64,000 nt of DNA from Thiohalomonas denitrificans (lineage in GTDB: Bacteria > Pseudomonadota > Gammaproteobacteria > Thiohalomonadales > Thiohalomonadaceae). The stretch's first letter is position 1, and each line of letters starts with the position of its first letter. The stretch lies in NCBI RefSeq assembly GCF_016841685.1, contig NZ_JAENYR010000008.1:1-64000 (forward strand), given 5' to 3'. Positions 8,967 to 18,183 of the stretch are shown here, piece after piece. The position numbers were made by a program, and so were the translations under genes. The notes under the pieces are model-generated. The model was not told the DNA's origin and made no database searches. It saw only the letters and a program-made list of their open reading frames with translations.

Positions 8967-9032
8967 TGTCAGTGGGTCGGCGTTCAGGCGATCTCGGCAA
9001 GGTCATCGTTCCAGGATGGGAAACACTCAATT

Positions 9033-10415
9033 ATGACCCTTGTACTTCCGGAGACGATTTTCCGCACCTATGACGTTCGCGGGTTGGTGGGCGAAGGATT
9101 CGATGCGCCGCAGGTCGAGGCCATAGGCCGTGCCCTGGGCAGCGAAGCCCGCGAACGCGGTGCAACGCGCATTACACTCGGACGTGACGGTCGTCTCTCC
9201 GGGCCGAGGCTGATGGAGGCCATGGCCGCCGGGCTGCAGGCGACCGGTCTCGAAGTGCTGGACCTCGGCTGTATACCGACGCCCGTGCTCTATTTCGCAG
9301 CCCATACCCGCACCGACGGAAATGGTGTGATGGTGACGGGTAGCCACAATCCGCCCGACTACAACGGGCTGAAAATGATGGTCGGGGGAGAGACCCTCTC
9401 GGGTGACGCCATAACCGGTCTGCGCCGGCGTTTCAGAGAAAACCGCCTGGCCAAGGGGCGCGGCGGGCGCCGCGTCGTCGCGGTGTCCGAAGCATATCTG
9501 CAGCGGATCGTCTCCGATGTCCGACTCAAGCGGCGCCTGAAGGTGGTGGTCGATTGCGGTAATGGGGCGGCCGGGCTGTTGGCTCCGGAGTTGCTGAGGC
9601 GTCTCGGTTGCGAGGTGGTGGAGCTGTTCTGTGAGGTGGACGGCCGCTTTCCCAACCACCACCCCGACCCCAGCCAGCCGGAGAACCTTGTAGATCTCGC
9701 CCGAACGGTGGCCCGGTCCGGTGCCCATGTGGGCTTCGCCTTCGATGGGGATGGCGACCGTTTGGGCGTGGTGACCCGGGAAGGCAAACCGGTCTGGCCC
9801 GATAGGTTGATGATTCTCTTTGCCCGCGATGTGCTCTCGCGCCGTCCGGGTGCGAAGATTATCTACGACGTGAAATGCAGCGGCCGGTTGGGCGAGGCAA
9901 TCAGGACCGCCGGCGGCACGCCGGAGATGTGGCTCACCGGGCACTCGTTGCTGAAGGCGCGCCTGAAAGCAACCGCCGCCCCCCTTGCGGGAGAGATGAG
10001 CGGACACTTCTTTTTCGCCGAGCGCTGGTACGGTTTTGACGATGCCCTTTATAGCGCAGCCCGGCTGGCGGAGATCCTGACTGCCGATATCCGATCGCCC
10101 TCGGAGGTGTTTGCCGCACTGCCCGATGCCATTAATACGCCGGAATTGCGGGTGGAGATGGCGGAGGGCGAGCCGCAACGCTTTATGGACGCCTTCTCGG
10201 AGCGAAGCGGAATGTTAGGTGATGCGTATCTGACCACGATTGACGGTGTGCGGGCCGACTTTACCGATGGTTGGGGGCTGGTTCGCCGCTCCAATACCAC
10301 CCCGAGTCTGGTGTTGCGCTTCGAAGCGGATGACGTTTCGGGGCTGAAACGCATCCAGGCCCGATTCCGGCGGGTGATGCGGGATGTGCAACCCGACATC
10401 AAACTACCGTTTTGA
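9033..10415 (+). CDS. Phosphomannomutase/phosphoglucomutase (AlgC-like)
   Basis: An alpha-D-phosphohexomutase of 460 aa, the length of Pseudomonas AlgC. It interconverts the 1- and 6-phosphates of glucose or mannose, supplying sugar nucleotides for lipopolysaccharide and exopolysaccharide. The four family loops are present: catalytic serine TGSHNPPDYNG, metal loop DGDGDRLG, sugar-specificity loop GEMSGHFFF and the phosphate-binding loop RRSNTTPSLVLRFE. It begins with RTYDVRGLVGEGFD, typical of the family. It precedes argB by 22 bp and both probably belong to one transcription unit. Specificity between mannose and glucose cannot be separated by eye. Confidence 0.9.
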   Translation: MTLVLPETIFRTYDVRGLVGEGFDAPQVEAIGRALGSEARERGATRITLGRDGRLSGPRLMEAMAAGLQATGLEVLDLGCIPTPVLYFAAHTRTDGNGVMVTGSHNPPDYNGLKMMVGGETLSGDAITGLRRRFRENRLAKGRGGRRVVAVSEAYLQRIVSDVRLKRRLKVVVDCGNGAAGLLAPELLRRLGCEVVELFCEVDGRFPNHHPDPSQPENLVDLARTVARSGAHVGFAFDGDGDRLGVVTREGKPVWPDRLMILFARDVLSRRPGAKIIYDVKCSGRLGEAIRTAGGTPEMWLTGHSLLKARLKATAAPLAGEMSGHFFFAERWYGFDDALYSAARLAEILTADIRSPSEVFAALPDAINTPELRVEMAEGEPQRFMDAFSERSGMLGDAYLTTIDGVRADFTDGWGLVRRSNTTPSLVLRFEADDVSGLKRIQARFRRVMRDVQPDIKLPF

Positions 10416-10434
10416 CAACAAACCATAGTGTTAG

Positions 10435-11334
<900 letters not shown>

Positions 11335-11348
11335 AGGGGAGTGGGCGT

Positions 11349-11963
11349 ATGAACAACGAGAACAACAAACCGCCACGGCGGCAGCAGATCCTCGAGGCGC
11401 TCGCCCTGGAGCTGGAGACCAGTCCCGGCGCACGCATCACCACGGCGGCGCTCGCCCGCGCCGTGGGAGTATCCGAGGCGGCCCTGTATCGGCATTTTCC
11501 CAGCAAGGCCAAGATCTACGAGGGACTGATCGAGTTTATCGAAGAGTCGGTGTTCGGGCTGATCAACCGTATCGTGGCTGACGAGCGTCAGGTCACGAAC
11601 CGCTGCGAAAAGATCCTGCTCGTGCTGTTGGGATTTTCCGATCGCAATCCCGGCATCACCCGCATTCTCATGGGTGACGCGCTGACCGGCGAAACGGAGC
11701 GGCTGCGCACCCGTGTCGGTCAGTTTTTCGATCGGATCGAGACCCAGTTCAAACAGGCACTACGCGAAGGTCAGGCGACTGGGGATACCGCCACGGACCT
11801 GCCGGTTCCGGCGGTCGCCAACCTGCTCCTCGCCACGGCGGAGGGGCGCATGAATCAGTTCGTGCGTTCGGGCTTTACCCGTTCGCCCCTGGAACACTGG
11901 GATCAGCAGTGGGAACTGTTGCGCGCGGCCCTGCTCGAGCCGGCCATGGCCCTGGATCGGTGA
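11349..11963 (+). CDS. slmA: Nucleoid occlusion factor SlmA (TetR fold)
   Basis: SlmA binds chromosomal SBS sites and blocks FtsZ assembly over the nucleoid. The N-terminal TetR helix-turn-helix is clear (RITTAALARAVGVSEAALYRHFPSKAKIYEGLIEFIEESVF) and matches SlmA closely. The all-helical C-terminal domain fills the remaining 204 aa. A GGGG-rich site lies before the ATG. The neighbourhood (coaBC, dut, argB, then pyrE on the other strand) is the usual one for slmA in gammaproteobacteria, which separates it from generic TetR repressors. Confidence 0.93.
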   Translation: MNNENNKPPRRQQILEALALELETSPGARITTAALARAVGVSEAALYRHFPSKAKIYEGLIEFIEESVFGLINRIVADERQVTNRCEKILLVLLGFSDRNPGITRILMGDALTGETERLRTRVGQFFDRIETQFKQALREGQATGDTATDLPVPAVANLLLATAEGRMNQFVRSGFTRSPLEHWDQQWELLRAALLEPAMALDR

Positions 11964-11990
11964 CGGCTGTTGAGCCAAAGACGATGACTT

Positions 11991-12071
11991 CACCGCAGAG
12001 GGCAGGATTTGCTGAGTGACTCAGGTTGTAAAAGCCCGGGTGTACCTCTGCGAACGCCGCGCCTCTGCGAT
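11991..12071. repeat. CGCAGAG-type inverted element between convergent genes
   Basis: The left arm CACCGCAGAG and the right arm CCTCTGCGAACGCCGCGCCTCTGCGATG are inverted versions of the same unit. The element occupies most of the 125-bp space between the convergent slmA and the coiled-coil protein gene. Confidence 0.6.
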
Positions 12072-12088
12072 GAAAATCATGTTTTCCC

Positions 12089-12718
12089 TTACCGCCTCCG
12101 GCTTTTCAGATAACGGAACCGCTCCAGGTCTTCCCGGTTCTGCTTCTTGAGAGCCGTCTTTTCCTCTTTTTTGCTGTTCACGTACACCTGTTTATCGACG
12201 ATCTGTCTTTTCAGGCTGGCGATGTCCTTTTGCAGATCATCCGGGACCGGCCGGTCCGCTTGTCCGAGGCGGGTGGCGCGTTCTTCGTGTTTCTGCAAGG
12301 ATTTCCGTATGCTGTCGATGGAGCGCTCGGTCACCTCGATCGTGGCTTCGATTGCCGACGCCTTGCGTTCCCCCGAAGCCATCAGCTCCTCCTCGGTGGT
12401 AAAGGTCGACAGTAATACGCGATCGTGGTTTTCCTGCGTTTTTCGACGCACCTCTTCGCTGGCGCGGAGGCGCTCCTCTTCGGCGTTTCGCTGACGCTCT
12501 TCGGACAACTCCTCCCGGGTCCTGGCGCGCTCCTTCACCTCCACCGTCAGGCCGCGGTTGTTTAACGTATTTACCCGGCCCTGGGCATATTCCGGCGGCA
12601 CCGTATTGCCGCATTCGCGGAAGCCATCGCTGTTGGTCCAGCATTCGATGGCCGCTGCCGGCTGAACTACCGCCAGGAGCAGCCCGACGGCGAGGAGGGT
12701 AAGGCTTTTCGGGATCAC
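12089..12718 (-). CDS. Secreted coiled-coil protein with DUF4124-like N-terminus
   Basis: The product starts with a signal peptide (IPKSLTLLAVGLLLAVVQPAAA), then a short DUF4124-like segment (IECWTNSDGFRECGNTVPPEY). A long charged helical region follows (EELSEERQRNAEEERLRASEEVRRK... to the C-terminal KSRRR) that should form coiled coil. The preferred start is GTG 12718, which has AAGGAGAG at ideal spacing and begins exactly at the signal peptide; the track start at 12766 adds 16 residues before it. The function is unknown. A periplasmic, possibly wall- or envelope-associated role is inferred from the signal peptide only. Confidence 0.75.
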   Translation of the reverse strand: MIPKSLTLLAVGLLLAVVQPAAAIECWTNSDGFRECGNTVPPEYAQGRVNTLNNRGLTVEVKERARTREELSEERQRNAEEERLRASEEVRRKTQENHDRVLLSTFTTEEELMASGERKASAIEATIEVTERSIDSIRKSLQKHEERATRLGQADRPVPDDLQKDIASLKRQIVDKQVYVNSKKEEKTALKKQNREDLERFRYLKSRRR

Positions 12719-13104
12719 GGGTACTCTCCTTCCTGTTAGGCGATCAGGGCCATTATACCGCCGCAAGGCTTCCGTTGCCTGCAGCCATGGTTTTGCTGTC
12801 AGGGCAACCGCCTAGCATCCTGAGTCCGACAGGCTGCTAGTTTGAAGCGAGGGTGTAAGTCCTTGATAGCAGGTCGTCGGCAGCACGCCGCCGGGGATGG
12901 CGGTGTTAGACAATGCAGGAGCACACTTGCCGAGGGATGCCGCCGTCGAGCGTACACTTCCTACATCCCTGCAGGTCGTATTCACAGCGTACCTGCTATC
13001 AAGGACTTGGTTCGCTCGCCGGCATCAAAAATGGAAGTATGCGTTTACCCTGGGTTTGCTGTTTCGCAAACGTTTCAAGAGCCCGGGGTGGTGGTCTCCT
13101 GGCG
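12719..13104. other. Gene-free 386-bp region with inverted repeat
   Basis: No frame here looks coding: the track ORFs are short, arginine/proline-rich and mutually overlapping. The region contains a TCCGACAGGCTGCTAG segment (related to CGGACAGGCTGCTAAG near 13864) and a perfect 18-bp inverted pair listed separately. Confidence 0.6.
12857..13008. repeat. Perfect 18-bp inverted repeat spanning 152 bp
   Basis: AAGTCCTTGATAGCAGGT at 12857-12874 recurs as its exact reverse complement ACCTGCTATCAAGGACTT at 12991-13008, with 116 bp between. The inner sequence carries no open frame. It could be a miniature mobile element or a degraded insertion; no target duplication is evident at the outer ends. 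Confidence 0.75.
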
Positions 13105-13749
13105 TCAGGTAGTACCGTAGCGGTCACGGTATGCCCGCATCTTTTCGAGGTGCGGCTTGAACTGATCATTGTGTTGGAGGAACCGGGCCAGATCATCGAG
13201 GGTGATGATGCTAACGACCGGGATCCGGTATTTCGCTTTCACCTCCTGGATGGCGGAGCGCTCCCCTTTGCCCCGCTCCTGGCGATCCAGCGCGATCACC
13301 ACGCCGGCGGCTTTCGCCCCCGCCGCTTCGATGAGTGCCATGGATTCGCCCACCGCAGTCCCGGCAGTGATCACGTCATCAACGATCAGCACGCCGCCGG
13401 CAAGTGGGGCTCCGACGATATTCCCCCCCTCGCCGTGCTCCTTTACCTCTTTACGGTTGAAGCTGAAGGGCACATCGCGACCATGATGGTCCGCCAAGGC
13501 AATCGCAGCCGCCCCGGCCAGCGGAATGCCCTTATAGGCCGGGCCGAAGAGGACGTCGAAATCGATGCCGGCATCCTGGATCGCCGCGGCATAGAAGCGA
13601 CCCAGCTGGGCCAGTTTGGCGCCGCTGTTGAATAGGCCGGCATTAAAGAAATACGGGCTCAGCCGACCCGACTTCAGGGTGAATTCGCCAAAACGGAGCA
13701 CATCGCTCGCCAAAGCGAATTCGATGAATTCGCGCTTGTAATCCTGCAT
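13105..13749 (-). CDS. pyrE: Orotate phosphoribosyltransferase
   Basis: PyrE joins orotate to PRPP to make OMP in pyrimidine synthesis. The PRPP-binding signature [17 protein letters not shown] is intact, as is [18 protein letters not shown]. The flexible catalytic loop region [20 protein letters not shown] carries the Lys and His expected in this family. At 214 aa it is full length (E. coli PyrE is 213). A GAGGTGG site precedes ATG 13749. It is transcribed toward slmA; the other pyrimidine genes of the window are a separate cluster at 25.6-29.3 kb. Confidence 0.96.
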   Translation of the reverse strand: MQDYKREFIEFALASDVLRFGEFTLKSGRLSPYFFNAGLFNSGAKLAQLGRFYAAAIQDAGIDFDVLFGPAYKGIPLAGAAAIALADHHGRDVPFSFNRKEVKEHGEGGNIVGAPLAGGVLIVDDVITAGTAVGESMALIEAAGAKAAGVVIALDRQERGKGERSAIQEVKAKYRIPVVSIITLDDLARFLQHNDQFKPHLEKMRAYRDRYGTT

Positions 13750-13929
13750 GACCCACCTCGGTGCAAAACGGTACCGTATTGTAACAGGGGAGAGTCGGTT
13801 TTTTCGCTGGGGAGCGCCTGCGGTGGCCGGTAGGAGTCACGCTCAAGTACGGAAAAGCGGATCCCGGACAGGCTGCTAAGCTGATCGGAAGCCCCTGGAC
13901 TCACCTGTGGACACAGCCTGGAAACCTCA

Positions 13930-14805
13930 GTGCCTTCTCTTCTGCTACTGGTCAATCGCCACAGTCGTTACGGGGGCGCCGGCCTGGATGCCGTCGCCGA
14001 ACGGCTTTCGTCTCGCGGCTTTACCGTGCGGGAGGTAGCTCCCGTTACGCCGGCCGAGGGCGTACTGCTCCTGCGTCGGTATTGCGCAATGGCCGATGTG
14101 ATCGTGGTGGGCGGCGGTGACGGCACGTTCAACCAATTGGGCGCGGCATTGGCGCGTTGCGGGCGCCCGGTTGGAATCCTGCCGCTGGGAACGGCCAATG
14201 ATCTGGCCCACTCGCTGAATATCCCCAACGACCTTGTCGAAGCCGCCGAGGTGATCGCGCGGGGGGTAACCAAGCGCATCGATTACGGCGAGGCCAACGG
14301 CGTTGCGTTTTTCAACGCCGCCAACATCGGCCTCGGAACTTCCGTGGATTTGGAACTGACGCCCAAGGAAAAGCGGCGCTGGGGGGTAGTCGGTTACCTG
14401 CGTGCACTGCGTCGCGCCTGGAAACACAACCAGCCTTTCCTGGCTGAAATTGTCTGCGACGGGCGGCAGCGGCAAGAGTACCTGATGCACCTGGTGGTGG
14501 GTAACGGCAGACGTCACGGCGGGGGCATATTGATTCACGCGGAAGCCGATGTGGCTGATGGCGTTTTTCATCTCTACGGTATCCGCCCGCAGCCGTGGTG
14601 GCGGCTCCCCCGAACCGCTTCCGGTATATGGCGCGGTACGCAGCCGGGCGGTGCCGCCTTGCGCGATGACGGGCGGGAGATCCGCATCAGTACATCACCG
14701 CCTCTGCCGGTTGCGGCTGATGGAGAATTGATCACGCATACGCCGACGCGGTTCCGGGTGGTGACCGAAGCCATTGAGGTTTTTGTGCCGGAGGGCGATT
14801 CATGA
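13930..14805 (+). CDS. YegS/DgkB-type lipid kinase
   Basis: A diacylglycerol-kinase-catalytic-domain protein of 291 aa. The nucleotide-binding GGGDGTFNQLGAAL and the following LPLGTANDLAHSL are the hallmark motifs of lipid and sphingosine kinases such as YegS. It probably phosphorylates a membrane lipid (diacylglycerol or phosphatidylglycerol) at the inner membrane face; the substrate is not deducible. The start is a GTG at 13930. The stop overlaps the next gene by four bases (ATGA), which links it to the DUF2383-like protein. Confidence 0.85.
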   Translation: MPSLLLLVNRHSRYGGAGLDAVAERLSSRGFTVREVAPVTPAEGVLLLRRYCAMADVIVVGGGDGTFNQLGAALARCGRPVGILPLGTANDLAHSLNIPNDLVEAAEVIARGVTKRIDYGEANGVAFFNAANIGLGTSVDLELTPKEKRRWGVVGYLRALRRAWKHNQPFLAEIVCDGRQRQEYLMHLVVGNGRRHGGGILIHAEADVADGVFHLYGIRPQPWWRLPRTASGIWRGTQPGGAALRDDGREIRISTSPPLPVAADGELITHTPTRFRVVTEAIEVFVPEGDS

Positions 14806-15242
14806 GCGTGGTGCGCGATGAGAGGCTTGTGGAGTTGAACGAACTGCTGGTCCGCTGTAATGACGCCAGCCTGCACGACCGTGATGCAGCCGAGTGGGCG
14901 CAGGATGCAGCTCTCACGACCTTTCTCGAAGATTTGGCCGAACAGCGGCAGGCCGCCGGACGCGAGTTGAGTGCCCACATTCGCGCCCTGGGTGACCTTC
15001 CCGATGCCCTGGATACGGACCGGGAGTCCTTCAGCCGTATGGCTGCGCTGTTGAAGCGTTCGTTTTCCGACGACTCCCATGTCCTCTCCGAAACCCTGAG
15101 AGGGGAGGTGGCACGTCTGGAACGAGCGATTGCCGAACAGGCGGATCGTACACTCTCGACGGCGATTTCCGGACCGGTTAGAACCAGCGTGCAGCGCCTG
15201 CGGGACTCGGCGAGAGCTGCCGTGGAGCAGCTGGAGCGCTGA
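14802..15242 (+). CDS. DUF2383-like helical-bundle protein
   Basis: A 146-aa protein without signal peptide, almost entirely alpha-helical by composition. The N-terminus (LVELNELLVRCNDASLHDRDAAEWAQD) and middle (AALLKRSFSDDSHVLSETLRGEVARLERAI) resemble the PA2169/DUF2383 ferritin-like family, although the acidic metal ligands are sparse. The start overlaps the lipid-kinase stop (ATGA), so the two are translationally coupled and probably act together. The function is unknown, and the family call is from memory of the pattern. Confidence 0.6.
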   Translation: MSVVRDERLVELNELLVRCNDASLHDRDAAEWAQDAALTTFLEDLAEQRQAAGRELSAHIRALGDLPDALDTDRESFSRMAALLKRSFSDDSHVLSETLRGEVARLERAIAEQADRTLSTAISGPVRTSVQRLRDSARAAVEQLER

Positions 15243-15412
15243 ACCCGGCGACGCGGATCCCCGGAGCCACGGCTTGGGCATGCAATCCAGGCAACGGAGG
15301 GGAGTCGCATCTCATATCGCATCGCTCAAGTGGCGTGTTGAGTGCGGGAGGGGTAGCATGCGGAGAGGTTTTTTCTTCCCCACATCGACCCGGAACTCCT
15401 CAGCGCAGCTGC

Positions 15413-16795
15413 ATGAGCAATACCACTACCGGATTTCGTGAAGGCTTTCGGCTCTACCGCCATCCGCGGGTAGTGACGATGCTTTTCCTCGGCTTTTCCT
15501 CCGGATTGCCGCTCCTGCTCGTGTTTGGCACGCTCTCTTTCTGGTTGCGGGAGGCGGGAGTCGAACGCGGGACCATCGGTTTCATCAGTTGGGCGGCCTT
15601 GGCCTACGGGTTCAAATGGGCATGGGCGCCGCTGGTTGACCGACTACCGTTACCGCTGCTGACCCGCGTACTCGGCCGAAGACGGGCCTGGTTGCTGGCT
15701 TCCCAGGTCACAGTGGTCATGGCGCTGCTCGGAATGGCCTTTTCAGACCCCTCCAGCAACCTTGCACAGTTGGTGATGCTGGCCGTATTGACCGCCTTTG
15801 CTTCGGCGACCCAGGATATCGCCGTTGACGCCTTCCGAATCGAGAGCGCACCACAGCGAGTTCAGGCTGCCATGGCCTCGACCTACATGATTGGCTACCG
15901 GCTGGCGATGATCAGCGCGTCGGCGGGCGTGCTCTGGGTGGCGGCCTGGTTCGACCCGGATGAGGCGAGTTACCACCACCTGCCCTGGCTGCTCGCCTAC
16001 AGCGCCATGGCCGGATTGATGGGGATCGGGATTCTCACCACCCTTATCGTTCGCGAACCCGATGTGGCGGTCGATGCGGCCACGATGGCCAGGGAGGAGG
16101 AGGGTGCATTGACGTTGCGCGGGTGGCGCTCGCTACCGCAACGGCTGGAGCGCGCTATCGAGTGGCTGTGGCGCGCCGTGATCAGTCCCCTTGCCGATTT
16201 CCTGCGTCGCTACCGCTGGCATGCGCTCCTGCTGCTTGCACTGATTGCCACCTATCGCATTTCCGATATCGTCCTCGGGGTCGTGGCCAACATTTTCTAT
16301 GTCGATATGGGCTTCACGAAAGCGGAAGTCGCCAATGTGACCAAGGTCTTCGGGATTGCCATGACCCTGCTGGGTGCGGTACTCGGTGGTGTCCTGGTGG
16401 GGCGCTTTGGTGTGATGCGCATCCTCTTTATCGGCGCGCTGCTTGCCGCCGCGACCAATCTGCTCTTCGCGTTGCTTGCTACGGTGGGGCATGACCTGCC
16501 AATGTTGATTGTGGTCGTGGGAATGGACAATCTGAGCGGTGGCCTCGCTTCGGCGGCCTTCGTCGCTTACCTGTCGGGCTTGACCAATATCTCCTATTCG
16601 GCCACGCAGTACGCGCTGTTCAGTTCACTGATGATGCTGTTGCCAAAGTTTGTCGGTGGCTTTTCCGGTACGGCGGTCGATGCCTTCAGCTATCCGGAAT
16701 TCTTCGTGGCCACAGCACTGATGGGGCTTCCGGTACTGCTTCTGGTATGGCTCGCCGGGCGCTTTGTGCCGGCGGAGGAGAGCGTCCGTGATTGA
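15413..16795 (+). CDS. ampG: AmpG-like MFS permease (muropeptide uptake)
   Basis: A 460-aa major-facilitator protein with about 12 hydrophobic segments. Strong AmpG signatures are present: HPRVVTMLFLGFSSGLPLLLVFGTLSFWLREAGV at the N-terminus, WAPLVDRLPLP, and SATQDIAVDAFRIE in the fourth segment region. AmpG imports anhydro-muropeptides for cell-wall recycling and, in some species, ampC induction. I start at ATG 15413 (MSNTTTGFREGF); the track start at 15335 adds 26 residues that are not hydrophobic or family-like. Its end overlaps the next gene by 8 bp. Confidence 0.85.
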   Translation: MSNTTTGFREGFRLYRHPRVVTMLFLGFSSGLPLLLVFGTLSFWLREAGVERGTIGFISWAALAYGFKWAWAPLVDRLPLPLLTRVLGRRRAWLLASQVTVVMALLGMAFSDPSSNLAQLVMLAVLTAFASATQDIAVDAFRIESAPQRVQAAMASTYMIGYRLAMISASAGVLWVAAWFDPDEASYHHLPWLLAYSAMAGLMGIGILTTLIVREPDVAVDAATMAREEEGALTLRGWRSLPQRLERAIEWLWRAVISPLADFLRRYRWHALLLLALIATYRISDIVLGVVANIFYVDMGFTKAEVANVTKVFGIAMTLLGAVLGGVLVGRFGVMRILFIGALLAAATNLLFALLATVGHDLPMLIVVVGMDNLSGGLASAAFVAYLSGLTNISYSATQYALFSSLMMLLPKFVGGFSGTAVDAFSYPEFFVATALMGLPVLLLVWLAGRFVPAEESVRD

Positions 16796-17474
16796 GTTCA
16801 GTCTGGCCGCGGCATTTCTTGCGGGGCTGCTTGGTGGAGTTCACTGTATCGGGATGTGTGGCGGGATCGTCGGGGCGCTCGGCCTGGGCCTTCCCGCCAG
16901 CGTGAGACAACAGCGGTACGGTGTCCTGCCTTATCTGCTTGGTTATAACGCCGGACGACTCATCAGTTATACGTTGGCCGGTGCGCTGTTCGGGGGCGTG
17001 GGAGTCGTCGCCGCCAATCTGTTGGCCGTCAATCAGGCGCAACAGGTTCTGCAGTTCGTGGCCGGGATATTCATGGTGGCGCTGGGTCTCTATCTGGGCG
17101 GTTGGTGGTTCGGGATCGCTCGCCTGGAACGGGCTGGCGGTGGCATATGGCGGCGTCTGGAGCCGCTCGGCCGGAAGCTGCTTCCCGTCCGCACCCTCCC
17201 CCAGGCCCTGGCGCTGGGACTGGTTTGGGGCTGGCTGCCTTGCGGTCTGGTCTACAGCATCCTCATCTGGGCCATCGCGGCGGGTAGTGCGGTCGAAGGC
17301 GCGCTGCTGCTGTTGGCCTTCGGGCTTGGCACGCTACCCAACCTGCTCGCGATGGGGCTCTTTGCCGCCCGGTTGGCCGCCTGGACCCGACAAGTCTGGG
17401 TGCGTCGGATTGCCGGGGCCACCATCATGGCCTTCGGCGTGGCAACGTTAGCAGGCCCCTGGATTTGGGGATGA
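16788..17474 (+). CDS. TauE/SafE-like (COG2836) membrane protein
   Basis: A 228-aa membrane protein with roughly six hydrophobic segments. The N-terminal GLLGGVHCIGMCGGIVGALGLGL, with paired cysteines in the first membrane segment, is the hallmark of the COG2836 sulfite-exporter-like/heavy-metal-transport-domain family, often found with cbb3 oxidase assembly genes. WGWLPCGLVYS repeats the cysteine-proline pattern in the second half. I choose GTG 16788 with GGAGGAG at 8 bp, inside the end of ampG. The substrate is unknown; copper or sulfur-compound export are the usual suggestions. Confidence 0.75.
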   Translation: MIEFSLAAAFLAGLLGGVHCIGMCGGIVGALGLGLPASVRQQRYGVLPYLLGYNAGRLISYTLAGALFGGVGVVAANLLAVNQAQQVLQFVAGIFMVALGLYLGGWWFGIARLERAGGGIWRRLEPLGRKLLPVRTLPQALALGLVWGWLPCGLVYSILIWAIAAGSAVEGALLLLAFGLGTLPNLLAMGLFAARLAAWTRQVWVRRIAGATIMAFGVATLAGPWIWG

Positions 17475-17644
17475 TCTATCCGGCAGCATGGTGAAAGAGG
17501 GAGGTAAAATTTCGATTCCGGGGGGCGTACGACAGCATGGGCGCACACCGCCACGGAGGGCGGGGTAGAGATCACATGGCGCATCTTGTCGAGGAGCATG
17601 CTCGCTCCGATGTCCAAGCCCGGCAGGCGCTCTGGGCTCCGCCG

Positions 17645-18106
17645 TCAATCCCTGTCCGACGTAAAGAACTGCTGCCGAAATTGCAGGTTGTAGGTCTGGT
17701 CACTGTCTTCGGGCTGAATATCCACCCGGAAGTCCAGGACCTCTCGATGGCTAACGGGGAATCCACCGATGTAGTAGATGGCGTCGCCCTCTTCGATTCG
17801 CTGCATGGAGATCTGCTTGGTCTGACCCGCCAGGTTGGTGGCCTGGGCCCGCAGGTCGGCATTGGTGGCGGGATAGGGTGGTGTATCGCTTTCCTTGCGT
17901 TGCACGGTGATATTCAGCATGCCCCGATAATCGCTGCGCGGCAGATCGTAGGCGCGGGCAACTTCAGGGGCGATAACGGTGGAGTTGAAGGCGCTGAAAT
18001 GCACCCGGTAATCGTCGAAATCACGAAATTTTCCCGCGTGAGCAATTGCCGGCAGGACTAGGGCCGTGGCGGCAATGATCGTCGTCAATGTGCGCAGGAT
18101 TGCCAT
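17645..18106 (-). CDS. Exported DUF4426-type protein
   Basis: A 153-aa protein with a signal peptide (LRTLTTIIAATALVLPAIAHA) followed by a beta-rich domain matching the DUF4426 pattern: GKFRDFDDYRVHFSAFNST near the N-terminus, then IAPEVARAYDLPRS and NITVQRKES. A GAGG site precedes the ATG. These small periplasmic proteins are common in gammaproteobacteria, and their function is not established. It sits alone between convergent and co-directional neighbours. The 170-bp gap to the upstream plus-strand gene shows nothing I can name. Confidence 0.75.
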   Translation of the reverse strand: MAILRTLTTIIAATALVLPAIAHAGKFRDFDDYRVHFSAFNSTVIAPEVARAYDLPRSDYRGMLNITVQRKESDTPPYPATNADLRAQATNLAGQTKQISMQRIEEGDAIYYIGGFPVSHREVLDFRVDIQPEDSDQTYNLQFRQQFFTSDRD

Positions 18107-18183
18107 TGGAGCCTCCCGTACGATGGTTTAGTTATAACTATAGACTCACCGGGGCTCGGCCCGGAAGACGGGACCCGAGACGG

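Noticed and set aside
9027-10178. 383-aa minus-strand ORF opposite the phosphohexomutase
   Set aside because: Antisense to a gene with all four phosphohexomutase loops; no domain of its own.
12842-13635. Plus-strand ORFs overlapping the 18-bp inverted repeat and pyrE
   Set aside because: They overlap one another in different frames, continue antisense through pyrE and show no domain.
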